A DNA stretch of 64,000 bases from Lunularia cruciata. Lineage: Eukaryota; Streptophyta; Marchantiopsida; Lunulariales; Lunulariaceae. A program made the translations under genes and the position numbers. Location: the NCBI GenBank assembly GCA_948567375.1, contig OX419755.1, positions 11,351,001 through 11,415,000 on the forward strand, in the 5' to 3' direction. Below are positions 42,965 through 56,440 of the stretch, one piece after another. Below the pieces are notes generated by a model. It searched no databases. It was given only the letters and a program-made list of their open reading frames with translations, and was not told where the DNA came from. Numbering within the stretch: position 1 is the first letter of the stretch; the number at the start of each line of letters is the position of its first letter.

Positions 42965-45117
42965 GGATAACAAGAAGGACGAGAGATCCATCAGGCCGGA
43001 TAAGAGAAAGACATAGGGGTAAAATGGAGCTAAGCCTAGATACTAGATATTAGATACTAGTTCCAATCTAGATAGATTACACAAGTAGAGAGCATGGGCA
43101 AGTACAATCCATAGGAAAGCAATCACACTAGTACTTCATAGGATACGGAGTTATTTGTAGACCTTCACCACTTGCATAGCTTAAATATCTTAAGTCTAGT
43201 AAAGCAGATTTGTCATTCCAATACTAATGGGGTTAAACTTCATTTTACTTCTTTGTGTTATCTTTGTATGGCTTCATGGGTCTTCCCATCCTTAGTTTTT
43301 TTCTTCCCGGTCAATTTTTTCTGGAAACCTAGATACTAAACATACACAATACATAGAAAATGAAATTGGTAGCCAATACAGTCTGCGTTGAAAATGAATA
43401 TCCGAAAGATGCTTCTACTTTGAGATCTCCTTCAATTTTCGATTAGAGCTGTACAAATTTCGTATTATATTTCGGGCCAAAATCAGCGTTCGCTCCGAAA
43501 GTATTCTTTTACTGAACCTCGGCCCAATAGTCTAATTGTTTCTAGTTGAATCTCATTTATTTCCTTAGGCTAGATTTCAATCCGGCTCGAACTCCAGCCA
43601 GAAAATTCGAAATATGATTTCCTTAACTAGACCTAGGCTCGAATTTTTTAACCAAACACCCGACCTGACCAGAAACTTGAATTATTTAAGGTCGAACTCC
43701 AGTCATTTCCTTTGGGCGAAGTCCCCATCTGACCCGAAAATCCAAGTTCTTTTCGTTGAATTTCGGTCCGGCGGGAAAGGCAATTTCTCTTGTTTGTCCA
43801 GTCCGGCCGCAACTTCGAGCGGAATTCTTTGATCAACTTGGAAGTCCAATTCGTTGTGCTTCGAGATAAAGACTCTGTTTAAGTAATGTTTTTAAATTTC
43901 ATAATTCTGGCCATCCACCCAGCACTCCACCTCAAGTTGGACATGCAAGGATGTTTGATATAAATATCAGATGTTTGGGTGTTAAATAATATTTTAATTT
44001 ATTTCTAAAACACATGGTATAAAAATTTTCCTACGAAAATATTAGGTTATAAAAATACCTAGTAAATATGAAATAGATATGGTCTTCCTAAGCAAACTAT
44101 TCCCGCTAAAACATCAATGCAGATCAATCACCATTCTCCAGAACATTTAAATGACAATCAATTCAGAAGTTCTCAATTACATAACATTCCAATCCGTTTC
44201 CAAGTTACCACGATAAATAAAGATGACCGGCCATGTTTGTGTGTGAAAATGAATCTTTCAAGTATAGTAGATAATTACAAGAATATAACCAACTACTCGT
44301 AAAATTAGGTGCCAAGTCAGGTCAAACTAACAGGGGTATTCTTAAGTCTTTCTACCAAGTTGGGTACCGTTAAATCCAAATGCCAAATTTGGGATACAAT
44401 CTTCAATAACTGAAAACAAATAAATAACAGAGTTAATATTCATGTGAATCGTGTGCTCGCTTTAGAAGCGGTCCTGATGTGGTCTACCCCGTCTAGATGA
44501 ATAGCTTCGGGAGAAACAAGACCTATTCATGCACAGAAAAGTGAGACCTGAAATATTTAATTCAATATACGTCATAGAAATGTTACAAGTAAACCAAAAT
44601 TTGACAATGTGTTGACTGGAAAAAAATTAGAAGAGGAAAGAGAATTGACCCTTACCTTTTTATTTTTCGCTAATTTGAATTAGAGGTGATGAGTGGAAGG
44701 AAAAATATAACCGTTGTCTCATTGCCTTTCATTCATCAGATTAATGATGATGTGGATAGTTGCTAACTGGGCATATCTCCAAAAATACATATGCAATTCT
44801 TGTTTATTTTTTGGAAATATACTGTCTCTGTAAGACCATTACATAAATATCTTTTCATAATCTCTAACTGAATCTCATACATAATTTGTATGTTATGTAA
44901 ATACTTTGTATACATAATAATCATATAAAAGGATCTATCAAAGAAAGAGTAACCTTTCCATAGAATATCATAAGCATCTGAAACTAATTCTGTTGTTCCA
45001 AACTCATTGACTGGTGTAATCCATGATAGGAGAACAACCACGTTGGGTGATGTTCTTCAGAAGCTCAAGTAATATGTAGATTTTATGAACTTGCATAGTT
45101 CTTCTCCCTCAGGTGCG
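42965..45117. other. Intergenic DNA with two G-arm fragments
   Basis: Short G-family pieces are at about 42965-43040 (minus) and 43255-43330 (plus). The rest, including 43340-45117, shows no gene, domain or clear repeat. Frames are short and without codon pattern. Confidence 0.5.
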
Positions 45118-46240
45118 GTAGTGCAGATTTCTCATATCATATATTGAGACTTAGTCTCATTTTATCTGACTCTTGTACGGGCTTGATTGGATCTTCGCGT
45201 CCTTAATATTTTCCACGCGGTGGCCTTTCTTTTCTTTTAACTCGGTAGTATATAGGTCTATACTTCAATTGCGTTGTGAACTTACCACAATTAATTTTAC
45301 GCAGGCCAGACTGTAGCCAACGGTATGTGACTCGAAAAGGCGCTGATGGGCTGACATTAGACCGCAGAGAATTGTGGCAAACAAGAAGTCTGCAAGCAGG
45401 TTGACACATTATTGAGGACTCTCACAATCTTAGATTCCCTGACAGAGAATTATTGGCCTGTGGTCACCTGCTCACAATAATTTTTGCTGCGTTTCTGTCG
45501 ATGATTTGCACCAATATTGACACAGGAGGAAGCATAGCACAATAGCCTTCAACTTGCGAAAGGGGAACGACTGCATTGTGACGTCATTACCATTACCGAC
45601 ACAGTCCACATAACCATGACATATATAACCATAACCATAGTTTATGAATGTAACTGCAGTCGACTCTCCGTAGATACAGTAATTCTATACGCGCTGTTTG
45701 CTCTCTTTGAAGAAAAAAGGCGACCGCGTAGGAAAAATGAAGGATGGGAAGACCCCGTCAAGCCCTACAAGGGAGAGACAAAAAAGGTAACATGGGGCTA
45801 AGCCCCAATAGAGTCTGTATGAGAAATCTGCCCTACCGCACCTAAGATGTCCGAGCTATGCAAGTCGTACGGTCTACACACAACTGGAGCATCCGAAGAA
45901 ACATCACCTAATGTGATTGCTCTCCTATGGATTGCACCAGCCACTGCCCTCCGTAGAGCAATGGACACACACTGTCTAAAGTAAGCTACAAAGTATGAGA
46001 GTGAGAGTGGTACCCCTGACGCCTAACATGATAAGCTCTCGTGCACTCCCTGACAAATGTGTCAAATGCCGTGTCCATCGCTCCATATAACTCCAAGGCT
46101 AGAGGAACAAAGAAGTGACCTCGATGCATGTCCCTATACTTGGAAACCTTGCGAACTATTGCTGCACTCGCCGCTCATCCAGGAGATGGGTAATCACTCC
46201 CTCCAAAACTGCATCCCGCATAGAGTCCATGATCTCGACA
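45118..46240 (-). repeat. Repeat G, copy 1, with an inverted arm
   Basis: An arm of about 115 bp at 45118-45232 is inverted at 45708-45838. The latter continues into a 400-bp body (45839-46240). On the minus strand the body encodes, in one frame, KYRDMHRGHFFVPLALELYG and DTAFDTFVRECTRAYH. The same peptide occurs at 55900-56110. I take it as the 3' end of an unidentified element, possibly non-LTR. Confidence 0.6.
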
Positions 46241-46724
46241 TCCGCTACTGTCACCTGATCATCTCAGACCAAATATGATCTTTGAATGGTTAGTAAATCA
46301 AGTTTCTCCTACATGGAGATAAAGACAAAGAAAGGCTTGAAAGGTTTGGTAAGAATAAATCAGTGCTCTGAAGGTGGAAATCTCCGCAATTGTAGCTTGA
46401 TCGAAACAAGAAACATCTTCGTCATTATTTTCTTCCCACTTTCTTCAATCGTTATTTTCGTGACACTTAATTTACTAAATTAATTCATCACCGTACCGTG
46501 TGTACCGTCGTTCGAGTAGGTTAATAAATAAATCACTATAGTGTTTTCACACGGGAAGCTTTATAACAAAACGCGTCCAAGAGGCCCGGGCAGGGGTGCC
46601 AAAATACGTATGAGCAACCTACAACTGGAAAGATTCGCAATACAGTGTACGTGTCGTATTCATTGGTAAAGTACAATGTTGTCCATCTGACAGGAATACA
46701 AAAGGCATTTCCCGGATGAGATGA

Positions 46725-47430
46725 GTTGGGTGGAGCCTAGCTCCATTTTACCTTTTTGATCTCTCCCTTGTACACTTGATGGGGTCTTCCCATCCTTCAT
46801 GTTCTCTACGCTGTCGCTTTTGCCCGCTGAGTTGTTAAAAGCTCATCGGTAACTGGATAATTTTGTAAATACTTTACCACGTCTAAAATTGTTATATAAA
46901 AATAAGATAAATATAGTTATTATTATATAATTCTTGAATAATTTCATCAACATTATATGTTTCTAAGTTTATGAAGGCTCTTGAGTATGCCGTTTTGGTC
47001 TTGTTGTCTTCTTTTCTATCATTAAGGTGATTAGTATTTCTTATTTTTGTAATCAGTAAATCAAATAAAAAATCTGTAAAATATTAATGTAATCACATTG
47101 TGAGATTTCTTTCCCCATGATAGAATGAAGGTGTAATATTGCTCTGGTAAATATGGTAGAGATTAAGCGCTAGCACGTTAATTGGTTGAGAAGGAATGGT
47201 TTACTTTTCGATTGTCTAAATTGATTTTTAATTCAAGAAGACAACTTTATCACCAAGTACATACAAGAAGACGAATATGATAATATATGTTTTATAAAAT
47301 TATCGAGAAAAAGGCGACCGCGCAGAGAACACGAAGGATGAAAAACCATCAAGCCGCACAAGGGAGAGAGGAAAAAGGTAAAATGGGACTAAGCCCCAAT
47401 AGAGTCTATATGAAAAATCTGCCCTTATAA
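46725..47430. repeat. Inverted pair of G arms
   Basis: Plus arm at about 46725-46830 (CTCCATTTTACC...GGGGTCTTCCCATCCTTC) and minus arm at 47309-47427. They bound about 480 bp of AT-rich DNA, similar in layout to 45118-45838, so this may be a small foldback (MITE-like) element. Confidence 0.55.
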
Positions 47431-50400
47431 AATTACTACCATTCATATCACATATCTCTTGATATCTCTTGATATCTTAGATGTAGAAGGATGTTCTCAA
47501 CCTTCATATCCATGTAATTCTAAGAGATAGCGAGTAAGTAGAGGTAAACCAACTATGTAAGGAGCATTCAACTTCAAAAGAATAGACTAAAGTAATAGAA
47601 AAATAATAAGTGGTACCCGTTTTTGGTCATAGAAGGCCTATTTGGGTTGTCTACCGCTTATTGTGTCATAAATTATAGCAAGGTGAACTTTTTTTGAGTT
47701 TTCCTATCATAGTCATTATTTTCACCGTGCAATCATTTGTGGTATGAACATGAACTTCCAACGTATTGTCTTAACAACATTTACTAGTAGTTGAAATATT
47801 AAAGAGTTTAGGAAGAAAGCTCTTCTAACTCTTTATACTACATAATACGATCATTCTTGAGCTAAGTTTGTGTTAACCTTGAACGTAAGAAACCTTCATT
47901 CCTAACTAAGTAATAATTTAAGAAATGGCCTACCATACCAAGATTCCTTTTAAGCAACTTAAAGTACGTTCAATTCTAACGAATTGATAAAAAGAAGAAG
48001 GATCTGATTATTTAATCAAACTTTCTTTAGCTTTGACTCGGTTCTTTTGTTTGATGTAGTTTCTTTTGTTGAATGTAGAGAAATAGAGAGGGCTAGGAGT
48101 TGTCTTGTATGTTGATCTCTATAGTTGCTTAATTTATTTGCATTAGCACACATGTCCTCTTGGTTGCATTACTGACCTTCTAATCTTTACATAGGAGCGG
48201 GTCCACCTAAAGTAAATTCAAATGTCATCTTCATCGATAAACAATATATAAATATGTATGTATATATATAAAATTGGTTGAATATATAATCAATGGAGTA
48301 TATTAATAAGTGTAATATTTATCCAGATGCTACATGTTTCTATTGAATTAAATCATCCTTAAGTTATAGAATAAAAATTTAACTTCTAATTGACGTTTCG
48401 AAAGGTCAATGCATCAAAACATCAAAAACTTAAATTTCTTGATTCTAGATTTTTTGTTAATAAATTTATAATCATTTGTAGCCTTTGAACTACGTACCAT
48501 AATTTTTAGTCAATTTTAAGCTAACTTAGGAAAGTAGATTTTGAAATTGCTTCAGCAATTTGTATTCATGTGTGTCATGTCAAGGAAAAAAGGAGTCAAA
48601 TTGCATTGGTATCAACTAGCCGTTTGCATTGGTGTCAAATTTGGCTGAGATTTTTGTAAAGGATAAATTAGAGAAGAGCACATGGATGCAAGTGGGGGTC
48701 TACTTAAGTATTTTGGTGCCCCAAGGATACTTTCTTAGGATTGTCCCTATTCTTACTAAGGAAAGGCAAATAATTCCAAGAATAATAAGGAGGAACTAGG
48801 CCCGGTCTAAAAATCAATGGTCAAAAGTAAAAATAAATAAGACGCAAGGATGAAGAAGGCATTAAATTATTAGAAGTATATTTTGGAGAGAGAAATCCAG
48901 AAAATTGGGCAAAGAAAAAATGATTTGTAAGTGGGACTTGCACTTTGAAGGTGGACCTATTTACTTGAAACAAGTTATCCGGCATTGAAACAACTTATTA
49001 AACTAAAAAGAATTTTTATTTATTTATTTAATAAATTCATTTCAAAGTAATAAATAAAATATATATCATTTTTTGAGGACAACAAGTAATCCAAAGACTA
49101 TAGTTATGACATCTGAAAGATTCTTGCCTTAAAGTCTAGACAAGAATCTTTTTAAATAATACAATAGATAATCCATATCAAGATAGAATATTTGACTAGG
49201 TACTAGGAAGATTCCATCACTAAATGAAACATAGTAAAAAGTATTGAAAACAGTTAATAATAGATGAATTTATGGATTCAGAACCTATTTTATACATTTA
49301 TTGGGGCTTTGTGAATATTTCAAACTATAAATCTCAAAATTACAAAAGATCCAAGTTTGGTACCTTTTTGAGCTAAAATATTAATGTAAAAATCAATTTA
49401 ATAAAATTATATATGGTTATATATTTAATTATATTATATATATATATTATATATAATTAAATATATGTTTTTTATAGATTCTATTATATATTTTTATAGA
49501 TTTTTATATTATTATATATAATATTATATAATATTATATAATATTATATAATATTATTATATATAATATTATTTTTTAATTTTTAATTTTTTAATTATTT
49601 TATTGAGAGTTGGTTTCAAATTTTTTTTGGTAAAGCAATTTAAATTTTGATTTTAACAAGACAAAGATCATAAAAAATTAGCAAAGATGTAGCTTAATAG
49701 TTTCTTTTGTTTTCTAATGTTTTTCATTTCATCAAGTCCAAAAGTCCAAAACTATAAAAACTTTTTGAGGAAAACTCAATTAATGATACCTCATGAGTTT
49801 GTCATAAGAGTACAATATATAGATGATAGAACAACTAAAAAGATTCTATTATCTTGTAAACTCTTCGAATTTGGCATACACTAGCAAATTTAAAGTGCTA
49901 TATGGTTGTATTAGACAAATCTATACATTGTTGCTCTCATGAGACTAAAGTATAGGAAAAAATGCATAAATGTAAAACCTTCCAGAAAATGAACTTGGAA
50001 GTTAAGATATCTCAGAAGATCACTTTCCATTCTTCTATAATTCTTCAAATACTGCGAAGTCCCACTCATGATCTATCATTTAGATTGATAATATTGCATT
50101 TACATGCAATATGATAGATGGTAGATGATATGGTATATAAGATAGATTCATCTAACAAACTAGCCAAAGATTTACTCACAAATCATGACTAATTACACTT
50201 AACAGTTTTCTTGACTACTCACAAGTTACTTTTGACTTCTCATAGAAATCTATGCTTACTTCATTATAAGTTTTCACTAATTAGTTATTATCTTTAACTC
50301 GATGAGAGCTCTTACTTTTGTTTTGACTGATCAAAGATGATTATACATTAGACTAATAATACAAAAGTGAATTATTATAACAAAAATATGTAATAGATTG

Positions 50401-51850
50401 GAACTCACTTCATATTTGAAGAGAAAGAATTCATTGCTACATGGGAGTAACTATCAATAAACAACTCGTAATGAGGAAATTAGACATATTCCAGTTGAAA
50501 ACCAGTTCATATTCAGAAATAAAAATGATTAAGCCCTTATCATTCATCTGTTATTTATAATTCATTTTGGATTCTTTAAACTTGACAATGCTGTGCGTTT
50601 AGGTTCGTTATGGTTGTCCTTTTGATTTCTCTGTGGTTTTAAGATAAATATTTTTTATCTTAGCAACAGAAGGTCTTTTAAGTTTCTTGAGTTACTTAGG
50701 TTTTGATTTCTATGATATTTTTAGATCTTTTAATTCTCATGCTTCTTGAGATATGAAATGGTTTATAATTCTCAAAAAAATATTGAAGGTTCTTGAAAGG
50801 TTTTAGATTGTGGAGTTTTCAAATTTTAATTGGGTTTTAAGTATTACAAAGAATCAAGAGGTTTTTTTAAGAATGATTCATGTTTTTGAATATCTTCATA
50901 GATTAAAAAAATTTAATATTTTAGTATGCAGAAATAATTTTTTAGAATTCAATGTGCTTCAAAAGAACTTCGTTTATAAAGCTTCTAAAATCTCAAATTT
51001 TTTGACCATAGTCCCTGGGGATTGAGGGTTTTAGTATGAATGAAGAATGTAAAGTGTCCAACTACTATTGCGATTGCAAGCGAAACACAGATTCAGTTAA
51101 TGAGGTTATGATTCCTAAATCATTATAACTCAAATATCTTGGGGAACCTCTAGATATTCAGAGCTTTTTATCCCAGGCAAATATATGTTTAGTTCAAATT
51201 CGAATAACGTTGAATCTTGTTTTACAATACTAGTATTGCAAACTAGTGATTTTTTATTATTTTTGTAGGACAAATTAGTCATATTTCACTATTCAAGTAG
51301 GATAAACTAGGGTTTAGGGGTTTGGTCCAACCTTATATAAACGTTGAATTAGTTTGTATATTTAAGATTCCACCAACCATCTTACCATATGTGCCTCTCG
51401 TATGTGTTAACTGTAGAGGTGACCCGGAGTTTACATTGTTAATCTAATGTTTACGGGATTTTCATGTAAGTCAGTAGAGAAGTAAAAGAGGGTTTTCCGT
51501 CCTTCAAATACCCATACATGAATTATGATTTTTACGTTCTGAAACAAATATTACCTCAGTAATTTCTTTCAGCAACATATACATTTTCCGAATCTTCGTA
51601 TTCATATTATCATGGCATCTAACCTCTATCAAGAGTACGATTGTTGATAAAGTACCTACTACGCACCTATAGTGCCCATTTGATAGTACGAAAGTTGATC
51701 GGTACCGAAAGTATTAAGCATGTGTCTTGACCATTTTCTAATTCCAAGACTCTTGTCGTTGAAAATTCGCCTCACACTCTGTTCTGTGTTTAGTGTCTCT
51801 TCGTTGCTCTCTTGATTTGGAAGAAAGAAGGCAAAGGGATTATCACATGA
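47431..51850. other. AT-rich intergenic region without genes
   Basis: No frame of note except a 71-aa one at 50810-51025 in a very AT-rich context. A TA-rich microsatellite-like tract lies at about 49420-49580 (TATATAATATTATATAATAT repeats). No LTR, RNA gene or domain is recognised. Confidence 0.6.
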
Positions 51851-52598
51851 GTGGGAAGGGGAAAAGTTCCATTCGATTCTAGCGATTTGTCACCACCATG
51901 TGAATTCTGCACTGCTCATCATGTTCCTCTTCACCACTATCGTCACAAAGGTAGTTCTGGTACTTTATACACTAATCCCCTATCTCTATACATACGGTGC
52001 AGGTATGAGAATCATTCATACGCGGAAATGAGCAGCGATAGATGCCAACACACTTATTCAGACCAACTGAATCGTTGACTGAATCATGGGATATAGGTCG
52101 GCATTTTCGTGCGACGGGCGATTTCTGGACCGTAAGCCTTCTTCCCACATGTTACGGATTAGTAAAAAGCAGAGGATAAATGACGAACAATTTCATAATA
52201 AAACTTGCTATTATTGATTTCAATGGTTTCCGTTTACTCATCATGATCCTAACCAGTTCTTCTACAGGAGCCCGAAGACTGTCTTCAAATCATCCCGCTC
52301 CTAGTTTCGGTCTTTTCCGGGAGCTGACAATTTGCAGACTTGAACTTCTCAAAATCTTCCATCCTCGGCCATTATTGGACAGCTTACAGATGAAATGAAG
52401 AACAAGTTCATCTGACGACCACCCGAGAGCTGCGATATGTATGACTAAGTTCTAACAGGGTACCTTCTACAGAGAGTTAATTCTCGTCAAACTTCTATCT
52501 TCACTAACTCGCTGCCTAATGAGCTAAATCTCTATATGAAATGGTTCCAACCATGCGTAGTGCGGCAATATACAATTTCTATGGATTCCTGTTCGTAC

Positions 52599-54696
52599 TC
52601 AGATGGCGAGTGCGTCATAGTGCTTCTTCGTCTTTTTAGCGAAGCAGATCGGGAGATAGTCCTTGAAGACGACAGATCGATACTTCGCCGGGTTTGTCTC
52701 GCTCAGCAACTCAGGAGCTGGTCCCATTTGGGCGTTGGAGTTTGGGTTCGCAAACACGACGAGTGTGAGGCGAGTAGAGTCAGCATTAACAACAGCCTGG
52801 TGCTCCACGCTGCAGTATTTAGCATTGCTGAGAATCTGTCATGACGAACACAAATTAGTTTGCCACGAAGTTTAACAGAATATGTGAAAAGAAGATGGCA
52901 TTGCGCTTAAGTGGACCACAGGTCAGGAGTTTAGGGTTAACTTCATTTAACATCTGTACTCGTGTTTTATCTCAAAATTCCTAGCTATGCGATGAACTTG
53001 TGTACAATTTCCGCAGCTAGCTTTCCCCTGAGCTACAAACGATGTTCCAGGTTCACTTCGGATGGGAAACTTCCATACCCCGTGGGGCGGATAAGAACAG
53101 GGCAGTGGATAAGTTCAGAGAAAGCATGAAAATTTCTTCAAACAGCGATGATACTTCTCGGTCTACTCCACAGTCGTGCTAACTTACGGTTAAGAGATCG
53201 GCAATTATACGGCACAATCAATCCGTTCGCAATTAGTGAGACAACCAGCATTCCTCATACCTGGATTTGGTCACCTAAGTTGATGACAAGGGCTCCGGGG
53301 ATGGGTTCAACAGTAACCCACTTTTGTCTGTCTTCTTTGTAGGCTTGGAGCCCGCCGACCTTGTCTTGCTGTAGGACAGTTATGGCGCCGTAGTCCGTAT
53401 GACTGCGGAGTCCCAATGTCAGGTCTGGCTGGGGGCATAGAGGGTAGTAATTCACCAAAATTCTCTGCTCTGCCTGGTCTCCTCCGAAGGCATTTTTAAT
53501 GTAGTCCTTTGGAAGCCCAAGGCTTTCAGAGATAAGACCTAGCAATTCGGTAACCAGGTTATCGACAGAGTCGCTGTAGTCAGCAAGTGTTTTCCTGCAA
53601 AACAATCACAACAGGTCATGTCATGTACTGAAATTGATGGGGAACTCAGGACTGCAGAGCAAGACTATTCGTTGCATCTGCAGAGATGATCTTCTCATGC
53701 CACTGTAGTTCTGCGTACATATTCGATCACAAGTCCGGAGGTTGTTGCTAACTGGGGAACACAGACGCCTAAAGACAACAATGTAGATAACATCCCTTTT
53801 GGAGTCAGAGGAGTGTGGGAGCGCAAGAATTTCACCTAGGTCAAATTCAAACTATCATTACTGCTAAGGGCTCCCAACATGAGCCAGAGTCGACGATCAT
53901 GCTGGAGAGAGGTCAACCAAAGCCTACGAGTCATACAGAGAGAAGCAGTTTTGTTATAAACTACAGCTGCGGTTGACACACCAGATGAGCGCTCGCGTAC
54001 AGATCGTGGTACTGTGTAGTGTAAAATAGGACAGTAAGGTGAAAACCATAGGTCTGAAGCACTTCGACAAGAATCCATATGATATTTCTGGTGGATTCAG
54101 TCTTCACATATACCATGAGGAGCGGCACTCCAGCATAAACTCAGAGTAGATCAGATCAATGGGTGGCAAATATACCTGTATTCCTCGGGTTGTGCGGGCC
54201 ACATTACGTCCTTGTCGCTGTCTCGCACAGCCTGTGGCAGGCATCGGTGCAGCATCAGCTCTCTCCAGTCCTGAATTTCATCACCAGCTCTGTGACTCCC
54301 GCTAGCATAGCCAACTGGGAATCCAGCGGTCTTCGAGGCATACTCGAGCTTCTCTTCAAGAGGTGATTTGAAAAACGCCTCTGCGCACTCCCTCATCTTC
54401 CTCATCAGCTCCTCTGGTACACCGTGGTTCACTACCTGAAATATTCCCCATTCTTCACATGCCAAACCAACTTCGTTGACAATCCTAGCTCTATCGGCAG
54501 CACTGTCATGAATACCCTTCAGACTAATAACCGGGATTTCTTTGCAGTACTCGTTGTAAGCAACAGTGGGACGCTCTCCCATGCACTTCACGAACTTCTC
54601 AGGCACATCGATATTCATGGTCGATAGTTTCATAACACTGTCAGTTGGAGCATGAGGTGCTGTGACTGGAGCATCAGGAGCAGCAGGAGGTGCCAT
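52599..54696 (-). CDS. Flavanone 3-hydroxylase / flavone synthase I-like 2-oxoglutarate dioxygenase
   Basis: Three exons on the minus strand: 54696-54176, 53594-53261 and 52835-52599, with GT-AG introns of 581 and 425 bp, giving 363 residues, the normal length of F3H/FNS I enzymes. These cytosolic Fe(II) enzymes act on flavanones in flavonoid synthesis. Residues 1-20 are Ala/Pro-rich. The N-terminal DIOX region has ERPTVAYNEY, EIPVISL and CEEWGIFQVVNHGVPEEL. The catalytic fold has NYYPLCPQPDLTLGL, then the iron pair in RSHTDYGAI (H-x-D). The distal His is in VEHQAVVNADSTRLTL, where the 2-oxoglutarate site reads R-L-T rather than R-x-S. The Met at 54696 is chosen by fit to family N-termini; the frame is open 38 codons further upstream. 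The gene looks intact. The exact substrate cannot be told from sequence. Confidence 0.9.
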
Positions 54697-54852
54697 CTTG
54701 TTGCAATCGCTGGCCCGAGGTTGCAATTCAGACTTAATTCTCACAGGAGAAACGAAGATATCTGTACAGAGGAGGAGACTTCGGGAGATGGGTTGGAACG
54801 AAATTAGCACCTGCAGCTACATGCAAGTGCCTAGGACTCTGGACAGTAGCGG

Positions 54853-54861
54853 CATATATAC
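54853..54861 (-). promoter_or_regulatory. TATA box of the dioxygenase gene
   Basis: Minus-strand GTATATATGCC lies about 155 bp upstream of the start codon, which would give a 5' leader of roughly 130 nt. It is the only good TATA sequence close to the gene. Confidence 0.6.
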
Positions 54862-55639
54862 TCCCAGAATGTCTCCGCAGATTTTACATAACAGGATAAA
54901 ACAGTGTTGTTTCCCTTCCTTCTGTTACCCCAGATTCGAACGGTTCACAATCTGTCAGCTCCGCAACGCCAACGACGTGTTCGTGGAAATTGACTCGGAA
55001 TCCGGAACCCATTTAATTTATTCTAACATAAATAGATTCATTTAAACGACCTGCCGTGCCTCAGCCTTCACCACAGACCTGGCAAGACCTGGTCCGAGCG
55101 AGCTCCTGCGACTTTAGAATTCAGAACCATCCTGTGAGATCAGTGGACTGACCCAGGCGCAGTTACCGCGGTGCCAACAAGGTCTTGTTCTCGTTGTCAT
55201 GCCAAATGCAAGCGTCTCCGGGTGTTATAAAGCTATGGCGCTCCATAAACAACTAGAAAGCCGCGTTCCTCCATCACGATTCGCGCAATAGCAAGAACAT
55301 AATCTATCATTATTAGTAAGAGAAGATGAGGCCTATGTATCGTTTCCGATTTGCTTAGAATGACATAGGCGTAAACCCATGGATTTATCTTGGTCTCGAG
55401 AAATAAATCGGATAAGAAGAAGTTCGATAGGACTAGAAACATTTAAAAATCATCCATCGCTGTCTTTTTGCATCGGTTATGTATTCTAATTATTCTAATC
55501 ATGAGGTTTCGCCTAAGTTTAGTACACCCATATGCATCTTTCTTACTCACTTGTGAGTGTGGTTTTACACTAGATACAACAGTGGTCCATATGACAGAGT
55601 GTCTTTTTGGAAGAAAGAGGATAGCTATCTGTGATGCTA
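54862..55639. other. Upstream region of the dioxygenase gene
   Basis: No coding sequence recognised. This stretch would hold the gene's upstream control elements; I can name none reliably. Confidence 0.4.
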
Positions 55640-56440
55640 ATGTAAGGAGGCCGCGTAGTAAAAACAAAGGATGGGAAGACCCCATCAAGCCCGCACATGG
55701 TGTTTGCTATGGCAAGAGAGAGTGTATACTTGGCTTGAAGGGAGCGGTCATATGCTTTGCAAACCACATGTGTCAGGGTAAATTTATACTTGGTATGTGA
55801 TAATCAAGTGACAATAGTGGATATTGTGGTTATAGACCTTATTTGAGATACAGTTTCGGAGGGAGTGACTACCCATCCCCTTGGATGGGCGGCGAGCGTA
55901 GCAACAAGTTGCAAGGTCTCCAAGTATAGGGGCATGCAGCGAGGTCACCTCTTTGTTCCTGTAGCCTTAGAGTTACATGGAGTGATGGATACTATATTTG
56001 ACACATTTGTCAAGGAGTGCATGAAAGGTTATCATGTTAGGAGCCTTAGAGTTACCTGGAGTGATGGATACTATATTTGACACATTTGTCAAGGAGTGCA
56101 TGAAAGGTTATCATACTTATACTTCGTAACATATTTCATACACCATGTGTACATTGCTCTACGGAGTGCAGTGGTCGATGCAATCCATAAGAGAATAATC
56201 CCACTAGGTGACATTTCTTAGGCTGTTCCAATTGTATGTAAACCACACGAGTTGTGTGTATACCACATTACCTTGCATACCTCTGATATCTTAGGTGCAA
56301 TGGGGCAGATTTATCATAGACGCTCTTGGGGTTTAACCCCATTTTACCTTTTTCATCTCTCCCTTGTGTGGCTTGATGGGGTCTTGCACTTCTTCATTTT
56401 TCCATCATTTTTTCTAAGCGGTCGTCCTTTCTCTATCGCA
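55640..56440 (+). repeat. Repeat G, copy 2
   Basis: A minus-oriented arm fragment lies at about 55648-55700, then a plus-oriented body and arm at 55860-56440. The body encodes SKYRGMQRGHLFVPVALELH and DTIFDTFVKECMKGYHV at about 55910-56040. A 79-bp tandem duplication (55965-56043 and 56044-56122) repeats part of this coding stretch. Confidence 0.65.

Noticed and set aside
49420-49580. TA-rich tract as an origin or matrix-attachment site
   Set aside because: Composition alone is not evidence; it is reported only as a simple-sequence tract.
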